Below, in pieces: positions 29,235 to 36,614 of a stretch of DNA of 36,614 nt. The notes under the pieces were generated by a model. That model worked only from the letters and a program-made list of their open reading frames with translations. It was not told where the DNA came from and did no database searches. The DNA is taken from positions 1,472-38,085 of the forward strand of contig NMRA01000562.1 in the NCBI GenBank assembly GCA_002633005.1. The letters are read 5' to 3'. Numbering within the stretch: position 1 is the stretch's first letter; the number at the start of each line of letters is the position of its first letter. The DNA is from Phoronis australis (Eukaryota > Phoronida > Phoronidae). Made by a program: the position numbers and the translations under genes.

Positions 29235-29442
29235 TGTTATATTATGGATGGTTGTAGTAGACATTAGAGAAATATAGATTGGCTAGGAACAGTATACATG
29301 TGGTTTATTCTAATATGGCGCAGACCGGAAGAAGGGAGAGAGAGGGAGCTCTCTAGTACAGGAAACATGGTTTCAATATACAGTAACATTATAGTCCATA
29401 GACACTAGTAGAGTCCACAGAGAATAGTGCAATATTATGACA
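29235..29442 (-). repeat. 5' LTR of the Ty3/Gypsy-type element
   Basis: 208 bp, TG…CA bounded, and uninterrupted; it preserves the empty site of the MITE in the other LTR. It is followed on the right by the CTGAG target duplication and the minisatellite. Confidence 0.88.
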
Positions 29443-29690
29443 CTGAGCTGTCAGAACAATGGGTACAATGTCGGAACAATGAGCTGTTGTAATAGTGTTT
29501 TTTCCGGAATAGTGTCTGAAGCCCGATTTCGCACGCGCAGGAAACCCTAACCGTGGACCAGTACTCGACAGGCGGTTGTTTTCGGTGGACAAGCCTGCGC
29601 CACTGCGTCTAACAACCAAAGTATTATATACAAATAAGTAAAAAATGCACTAGAATTCAAACTCGTACATTTTTGGACTAGTGAACCTTC
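29443..29690. repeat. Minisatellite-derived flank of the LTR element
   Basis: Right of the LTR, GCTGTCAGAACAATGGG and ATGTCGGAACAATGAGC match the sequence left of 20104 (CTGTCGGAACATTGGG, TTGTCGGAACTACTGAG). A GGACTAGTGAACCTTCGGA motif at about 29674 is the complement of the TAGTCCGAAGG type seen near 18.3-19.5 kb. Confidence 0.6.
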
Positions 29691-32229
29691 GGAGTACTCT
29701 CATGTAGCCGTTTAAATGTTGAGGAGTAAGTTCTGAGATTCAACTAGCCCATGTGACTCAGTGCCGTACAGTTTGTAGCCACGTCGGCAGGCTCAGCCAT
29801 ACACTGTGTCTGGTTGCCGCGAGTCTACGCGCATTTTGGGTTTTGAGAACTAACATTTTAAGTTGTTTGCCTACGCTCAATGGTTCAAGGAACTTACCTG
29901 GAATTTTAAAGCGACAGTGAAACCCAACTTTTGTCCAGGAAACGAGCTTTTTTATTGAGACCTCTTACCACACTGAAATTTGTTTCAACGTGTTCCTTAC
30001 TCAGATGGGAAGCAATTTAATGGCTTGCAAACAGGTGACAGTTTGTTCTCCCTCGAGTCCATGGTCGGTACATAGAATGACATGTCATGACAAGACAACA
30101 AGCAGACCAGTGGCGGATTTAGAGGGGGACAAGGGGGCCATACCCCCTAAAATTCTCCTAGATTCCATTTGGCAGTTCGGGGGTCCGAATGCCTGACGGG
30201 CAAAATCCTGGCCAATACTGTGCCATGCCCCCCCCCTCAACTCAAAATCATGGATCCCCTGTAGGCCCTGGTCTGAAGGATTAACTCTCAGCGCGTCTTT
30301 GGTTTGATTTCTAAGGAATAATTTGGGACCAATTTTAAAAATAATGGCAGATTTGTTTTTTGTAATGGAAGTTGGATTTATAATCATTTTAAATAAATAA
30401 TTCTACATAGATTTTATATCATTTTGCCTGGTTGATTTATGTTCGCGTATGCAACTGAACTATCCTGGGAGATGCACGTTACCAACTGGGTGTCGTGGCC
30501 AGCTATTTAGCATTGAATGTTTCAATCCTTAAACTTATATGTTTATACTTTAATCATGTGGCGTGATTGGTTAATGCCGTTATTAACTCACGTTACGCCG
30601 AAGTAACTTAACATTTGATTTAGACTACTTACCACTTTATAATTAGTCCCAGCTAAATTATTGGTTATGAAAATTGACACATACGTTCTTACAAACACAA
30701 GGTCGACTAAAGTTGATTTTCGGACGGGTGCGTCTGGAGTGGTGCCCAACAGTGCCGCTTTTGTGCATCTGCGGCTTTGCCTCCGAAACCCCTTGTAGGA
30801 TCTTTTGGAAATTTGGCAACTATATTCCAATGTACTTGGCAACAGATGGATCTATCCGACTGCCGCTGCGCCTCCTAGTGGCAATATGATTTGCCCCTGT
30901 ATCTGCCGTTACTTGACGAATTTTCATGAAAATTGGTGGATAGCTTTTTATTGTAGAAATGACGTCGTATTATCATTTCGTTGGACGTAGTCTGTGTCAC
31001 CCAGAGGTCATTTTACGGTTCTAGAAGTACACCGTTTGCGGTACAGAACTGAAGTGGACGCAGTTCAACGCGTCGCGTCGCGTTGAACTCGTTCATTTTT
31101 GAGATCATTCTCAGAAATATCGTGGCCTGCTTCATATTTAGGGTACAGTTTGCTTTGTTTTTCATTCACGGTTACTGACTGCACTTAAATTCCCTTTTGT
31201 GTATAAACCGTGAAACGTTGGGTACAGAAGACCTATAGAACCATTTTTGACTACGTGTGGGGGAAATTTGTTTTGATGTTTTGATATCACAAACCATTGT
31301 ATTTTATAACAGTAAAATGCATCCATGTTTAAACATGCACATTTCTATGAAATTCAACTTTTGAATTACAGAATTGGGCACTGGATAAAATTTAGTGACA
31401 TTGGGTGTCCATAACGTGTGATACCGCGAGACGGTTTTCTCTAGACTGCATCAGGTCATAAAAGCACACTGTTTTTATTTTTTAACATTAAAATGCAAAT
31501 TAAAGGCAAATGTCTGAAGTTATGAGTATCACCTGGTGCGGAAATTTGTAATTGTCATTGCAAACATTTTAATATTGTTTTTGAAGTTGTAAACAGAAGT
31601 GTATTTGCAAACGTCTAGTTAATTTGATATTACATTTACAAATCGTTCTTAGATGTAATCGGAAAGTGCTTGGTTTTCCTAAAAAAGTTCATTTAACTTA
31701 CACAAGACCATCGTAAAGATTCACTCTCACTTAATTCGAAATCTCGTCCCTTCTTTAATCCAATATTGATGTTACTTGGTAACTGTGAGTATTATTAATT
31801 TAACAAAGTTAGAGTTAACCTTACAACAGCAGTAGAAAACCAGTCTTACTTTTGTATCAAATTATGCAAGGACTCACACTTCTTGTATTTTTGACCATTC
31901 AAAAAAGTTCTCAATTTTTAGAACGTTTAGATTCAGTGAAATATTGATTTGACATTTTAAAAGCAAAATGGATTTCCTAAAAAGAAATTGATTGGATTGC
32001 CAACAGTAAGTGAAAAAAGAGCTGGTCCCTAAATTTCCATTCTCCCATCCAACTGCTTCTCAGACGATGTTCCCTCAGCCTGATGATACAACTACCCGAC
32101 GTTCCTCCACCTCCATGTACATGTACTCCCGGCTGTGTTTCATGCAACCGGACAAAGAAGTCCTAAGTCACTTTTTTAAGAAACAGATATCTGGCGTGAT
32201 TATCGCGAGCTTTTAGTCATTTAAAGTCC
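29691..32229. other. Intergenic region before the second P450
   Basis: It contains an inverted hAT-like MITE (30108-30261) and otherwise unrecognised sequence. No TATA box could be chosen with confidence for the P450 starting at 32230. Open frames at 30588-30889 and 32010-32216 have no domain similarity; the latter may be 5'UTR. Confidence 0.5.
30108..30261. mobile_element. hAT-like MITE, inverted copy
   Basis: Starts CAGTGGCGGATTTAGAGGGG and ends AAAATCATGGATCCCCTG, the reverse complement of the family seen at 22821 and 24816 (shared CCTAAAATTCTCCTAGATT and CGGGCAAAATCCTGGC). The right end has lost two bases of the terminal repeat. No target duplication is clear. Confidence 0.75.
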
Positions 32230-32458
32230 ATGGCACCAATTCAGTACAATAAATTTTTTCAGATCATGATATTCATTTCACTGAGCACGGTCTATTTGCT
32301 GTTCCTCGCGTGCTTTCTGGGATGGATTCTGCACTGGTTCTCCTGCGTGTATCGTTCAGACCTTCCTCCGGGACCTACACCGCTGCCTATCGTGGGGAAC
32401 GTCCATCAGCTAGCGATGCAGGGATCAGACAAGTTTCTGGAGACGTTGAATAAGTGGG
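32230..32458 (+). CDS. Second cytochrome P450 (clan 2), first coding exon
   Basis: From the ATG at 32230 the exon gives 76 codons plus one base: a hydrophobic ER anchor (about 10-33), Arg43, then DLPPGPTPLPIVGNVHQL at 45-61 and FLETLNKWG, ending at donor GTAAGT (32459-32464) in phase 1. The PPGP hinge with the LPIVGN segment is diagnostic of microsomal P450s. Compared with the P450 at 3672-11751 this exon runs 26 codons further before its first intron, so the exon structures differ. I found no second exon in the remaining 4.1 kb. The gene either has a long first intron and continues past the right edge, or this is an orphan exon. The frame beyond the donor (to 32544) is intron. Confidence 0.85.
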
Positions 32459-35400
32459 GTAAGTTGAAATGCTGGGCAGGGACCGGGGACACAGGAGCCT
32501 GGAAGCTGTGGGCCCTATGTGAATGTTGTGGTTATCTCTTATAGGCTTTCCGTCTGAAAACCTGTTAGTCTCATCCAGCGCGAATAAAAGCATTGATAAC
32601 GATATTGATGTGTGTAATATCCTATGTAATATTCGAGACTAATCTTATACCTATATGATATTCAGAATAGGAATGCGACATCCAAGTCCGTTGGAAGGTA
32701 TAAATTACTTTGAGGCTGATGTGGTCGTTCTGGCCGGTGCAACAATAATCCTTCTCTTCCGACGTGCCTGAGTATTACATACTGTTTCTATCATTGATTA
32801 ACTCTGATTGCCAGTAGAGGTGTGCTGAGCGATATCAGAATGATATTCTATATGTGTAGGCCTATGCAAAGCGCATTCTACTGATCCGAAGCTAGCTAAA
32901 TTAACGTCATATGGTCAATATCAGTTTGCGTACTCAGTTATAATCAATATCAATATAGATATGTAAGATAATTTCAAATAAATAAACACTTACATTGTGA
33001 GATAAATAAATAAACGATAAAGCTCTGCAGGAAGATACTACTGGGGAGTCGGAATTAACAACGCTATGGTACGAAACATGCGGTATCCAGACCCGTAAAT
33101 CACGGAGGCACCCGTCCTCGGGTAACTTGCTGATACGGGTCGACGAAGGGAAACGCATATAGGCTCTACATGTACGTATGCGCGTCAAATAAAAATTCTG
33201 CACTGTCTGAAGTATTTGAAATACATTCAACAAAAAATGAGCAGTTACTGCCACGACTGGGCGAACAAGTGAGAAAATCCAGGAATGGACAAATTTGTAA
33301 TTAAACTTGTACCAAGCCTTGATATAGTAAATGACACAATTGTATTTTTATGCAAACACGTTAGCTTTAAACATTTGATTTGCACTGATTTTGAAGTGGG
33401 ATTGGCTTACGTCGGATTCCATAGGAGTGCATAGTATTAAAAACCTTTCTTTGTCGGAGTATAGCCATGTTTGTATTCGTATTTAGTTATGTGGTGCAAA
33501 CAGGATCAAATATTTATTTACTGTCTTTTGAAAACTGTGTCATTCAAGCTTTCTGAAAGTTACATTTGAAACCTAAATAAGTAGTGCCACAGTGTGACAA
33601 CTATATCCTTCCATTGAATGAGTTTGTATACTGTAGACTAAAAATGGATTTTTACAATTAAAATATAATGCGTATGATCTAATATTTCCTCCTGTAGACA
33701 AAATTTGTTGAACACACGACAATGTCCACCACTAATAATTTTCCATGAAATTCTCCCGAGCTCAGTTTCTTTGACGGTCGTTCGCAGCGCAACAATAAAA
33801 CAGACGCCCAAGAGACATAAGAAAACTAATGATTAAAATTACAGCTATAATTTGAGACTATTCGTGTCTCATTCCCAGGCAAAAATAAAATGGCACAGGG
33901 ACACAGGAATATGTGATGAAGGGTCGTGACCCACTCAAATCCAAGCCAATAGCAATGATGAAACACATGTACTAGTAAAACGGAACAAGCGTATGGCACA
34001 CCCCCGTGAGCTGCTCGTTCATTTTTCGCAAGTTCTATATACCGAATTACCGTTTTGTCAACCATCTCATGCCTAGTGATTTCACTGCTGTGGCAGTTTT
34101 GAAAATGGTCTTCTGTGGAATCAGTGTGCATTGTCAGACGCCACTAAAGGGAACATACCGTGTGACCGATATAACACTGCTTGCAGGTTCAACAAATTTT
34201 ATTATCATTCTGTCTATAAAAATGAACAATAATTTGAAAACACGATTGACAGTCAAAATATACCTATTACACACCTATCTTTGGCCTGTTAGGTGCATCT
34301 AAAAACTAAATAAGCAGAACCTACACGTATATAAATCTCATGATTTTTTTGCGATCTCATTTAAGGAAGCTTAACAATGTAGTCCAAAAGAAAAAATTAA
34401 CAGTCAAAGTAGGAAACGGTTGATCTGAATATTTTCTTTCCATCCTGTCTTTTAAATATGTAAAATACGACATTTCCGCATCGTTTTATCTAAAACTGAA
34501 GTTTCGAAAATCATAACTGCTGTAAACACATATTACATGTAAGTTAATTTAAGGCTAAAGTATGTGAAACCATTCTAAATAAGAAGTTGAAACGACTCGT
34601 ACACGTAGTGATGTAGACCGACTTGTACTTAGGTAATTTCGGTTACTGGTTAAAAGTGAACCTACGTCGCAGTACATTAATTTTGCTTACCTACGTTTAC
34701 TTACATTACACCACTCAGTCACGCTCTACATGTTTAAAATAAATAAAACACTTCAGGCGCAGACCTTTGCTGTATTCTGTGTGCTCCAGGATCTCGTCAA
34801 AGTCCATTGCACCTAATCACTGTCTCGTCATCCAAAGCCGACTTCATCAATCCGCTACGTTTTTTGCTCACAACAGCCGTGTTCAGAGTACCACGCGTAC
34901 ACTTGCTTTAGAATTGCATAGATATATAGAGTGTTCACAATATAAAACTTTGAACTGGTTTGTCGCATCGTCTTCTGTCTCACAGGTGAAGAACTTATTA
35001 TCCATAGTACGCCAAGCAACCTTTAAACAAGACATGTCAGATGAAATATTGTGGCCAGAAGAAAACGGCACACGTTTCTTTTTTTAATCAGATCCAGATA
35101 ATGACTAGGGATTCCGACACAATGGCTTTTAGCGTTTTCGAAACCTCGTCGTTGTAATCGTAACATTACGACTGCGTCTGTGTAGTTGTGGTTCTTGGCC
35201 AGGTATAAAAACGGAAGTACTTAAGGCTTAATAAAAGATATTTTGTTTTTCCCTTAGCACATCTCACTGTTTTACTTTTTAACCCTGTCGTCGTCGCCAA
35301 TTAGTCGTTTCTCTCGCGGTCGTCACTCATTTTTCTCTCCCCGGTCGCTACGCGTCGTCGATCCTACTCTACAAATCTACTGCGCTCCCAATGCGAGTAT

Positions 35401-36593
35401 TCCAACAATTTTCTGTCACCCTATTATGAGGCCTTGAAAATGTCATTTTAAGACACTGATAAGGTCAGTTTGTTGAATAAATTACTGCTGCAATACTACC
35501 ATTGTTCATGAGCAGCCTGGCATGAACTGTCAGTTTAGTAAACAAAACGTGAACTCGCGTGAACAAATTCCCCAGTATTAATCCAAAAATTTGATGCTTC
35601 TCAGAATCCCTGCACAGTTGTGACCCAATGTAAAACTTCCTCGAAGTAAAAATTTGTCTGAAAAAAAATCAGGCAGTTTTCATATGGAAACGCTACAATC
35701 TATTTTCTCAACCCCTGAAGAGGGAAGTTCGGGTGCCTGTTGAGTGGTGCGTTTGGTCATATCGCAACCTTTTTGAATATCTATTTGAGTAACCAATGCA
35801 TACGTCATTGCTTCACAGTTCAGGCTTAAAGAGTTCTCAAAGTTTCGATTTCCGTTTTGGCTACGTTCGCCATATCTCTAGATTTTTTATATGATCAGAG
35901 GTAAGACAATGCCAACAATATCCAGACAAGCACCGTATATGTCGCGAACCCCAGTACCGTTATGGTAGTATTGCCTTTTGAGTGACCAAGCACCTCATGA
36001 AACTGTGTATCGCGCTCTTAATGGCTTTTTCAGTAAGCTGGGTGTTTATTTAGGAATTGGGAAGGGGTATAAAAATCGTGTCACGTCCAGTTGCCCAACG
36101 TTAAGGTTGTTGTGACACACACTGTCGCACTTGACACATATTGTCGCGCGGGTAACAATATATGCCGAATGCGACTTTATATGACGTCTGCATCTACCTA
36201 CATTGCCGCCGGGTGACAGTATGTGTCGGCGTTCACAGCATACATTGTTAATCGGGCTACAATACACAAATCTACAGTAGGTAGACCTACTGTTAAAAAA
36301 TAAGCTCCTGTTCGAGGTATTATCCGTTAGCGTGCTTGTTACATAGTCTGCGTACTAATTTTTAATTAATTAATTAACAGATGTATGGCGCCTTTGTTGT
36401 TATCCTGCTAGTGACCCGTCTTAAATTCTGACAGGGTGGAGGGACCCCCTAGACCCCTGTATAAGTCCGCCTATGTGATACTGGTAACGAAGACGAAGTA
36501 CAGTACCGGTCCAATAATGCACTCATCAGTTGCGAAACTTCTAGTTGAGATTAATTTGTGTCTGTGGGTAGACAAAATAGTAGGTGACGTGTG
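32459..36593 (+). other. Intron 1 of the second P450, or 3' flank of an orphan exon
   Basis: No exon with P450 character, in the phase required, was found. Open frames at 32934-33254, 33826-34131, 34006-34302, 34767-35087 and 36046-36267 resemble no family I know. A hAT-like MITE end lies at about 36432-36475. The rest is unrecognised. Confidence 0.5.
36432..36475. mobile_element. Fragment of a hAT-like MITE end
   Basis: CAGGGTGGAGGGACCCCCTA followed by TAAGTCCGCCTATG resembles two fused ends of the GGCGGATCC-type MITE, with the middle missing. Confidence 0.4.
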
Positions 36594-36614
36594 TATGTTT
36601 GTTTGTTTGTTTGT
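36594..36614. repeat. (GTTT)n microsatellite at the window edge
   Basis: About five GTTT units continuing past the window end. Confidence 0.8.

Larger units (their letters stand above)
20104..29442 (-). mobile_element. Degenerate Ty3/Gypsy-type LTR retrotransposon with nested insertions
   Basis: Two LTRs in the same orientation begin TGTTATA and end TATTATGACA and are flanked outside by the same 5 bp, CTGAG (20099-20103 and 29443-29447). This marks one insertion event. The element reads on the minus strand: 5' LTR 29235-29442, primer site 29220-29234, pol relics 22035 down to 20880, polypurine tract 20491-20481, 3' LTR 20104-20480. Both flanks are a TGTCGGAACA-type minisatellite, which is the target. 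The LTRs differ at about 14 of 205 aligned sites by eye, so the insertion is old. Gag was not found. The interior holds later insertions (24201-25645, 22821-22978, 24816-24969) and a plus-strand protein relic (27080-28215). It cannot be autonomous. Confidence 0.85.

Noticed and set aside
33826-34131. Minus-strand frame of 101 residues with hydrophobic segments
   Set aside because: Hydrophobicity follows from T-rich sequence; no conserved pattern, and the opposite strand has an equally long frame.
34767-35087. Plus-strand frame of 106 residues
   Set aside because: No motif, no similarity to P450 or other families known to me; no good splice context.
36046-36267. Tandem-looking GTGACA/TGTCGC sequence as a CRISPR-like or satellite array
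   Set aside because: The resemblance between blocks is irregular and there is no constant unit length; CRISPR is not expected in an animal genome.
36381-36412. Possible second exon of the right-hand P450 (TTAACAG acceptor, then YGAFVVILL in one frame)
   Set aside because: The YG frame needs a phase-0 junction, whereas exon 1 ends in phase 1, and the stretch is short and soon meets a stop.

Overview
The window is animal genomic DNA, not bacterial: genes are split by GT-AG introns, open frames are short, and most of the sequence is non-coding and rich in transposon relics. The gene content (a THAP domain, clan-2 cytochromes P450, an SMIM20 homologue) and the many cut-and-paste MITEs fit a marine invertebrate such as amphioxus, a hemichordate, an echinoderm or a cnidarian. 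The species cannot be fixed from sequence alone. There is one run of 387 Ns (17109-17495).

Layout. (1) 271-465, minus: the first coding exon of a THAP zinc-finger gene that runs off the left edge. (2) 3672-11751, minus: a complete nine-exon microsomal cytochrome P450. All splice junctions can be placed, all phases agree, and the product is 501 residues with every canonical P450 motif. Its introns hold a palindromic repeat array, a GAT/GAC microsatellite, a GGGA purine tract, a near-perfect 52-bp hairpin with tRNA B-box-like arms, and a MITE. (3) 15657-15890, minus: a one-exon homologue of SMIM20/MITRAC7 (cytochrome c oxidase assembly; in vertebrates the phoenixin precursor), with an NRF1-like site just upstream. 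(4) 17.5-20.1 kb: inverted repeats, a MITE and decayed minisatellites. (5) 20104-29442: a degraded Ty3/Gypsy-type LTR retrotransposon on the minus strand with both LTRs, 5-bp target duplication, tRNA-Leu-like primer site and polypurine tract. Its pol is broken and its interior was invaded by later elements: a long-TIR DNA transposon carrying a Myb/SANT-like remnant, hAT-like MITEs, and a decayed plus-strand Cys-rich protein relic. (6) 32230-32458, plus: the first coding exon of a second P450, whose next exon I could not find before the right edge.

How the genes relate. The two P450s point away from each other and are about 20 kb apart, with SMIM20 and the transposon-filled block between them. 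They use different exon-1 boundaries, so they are not simple recent duplicates. SMIM20 and the P450s have no evident functional link. The most unusual points are the SMIM20 homologue that keeps the phoenixin core but lacks the glycine amide donor, the datable nest of transposons, the large tRNA-like hairpin, and two hammerhead-ribozyme-like cores that may be relics of Penelope-like elements.
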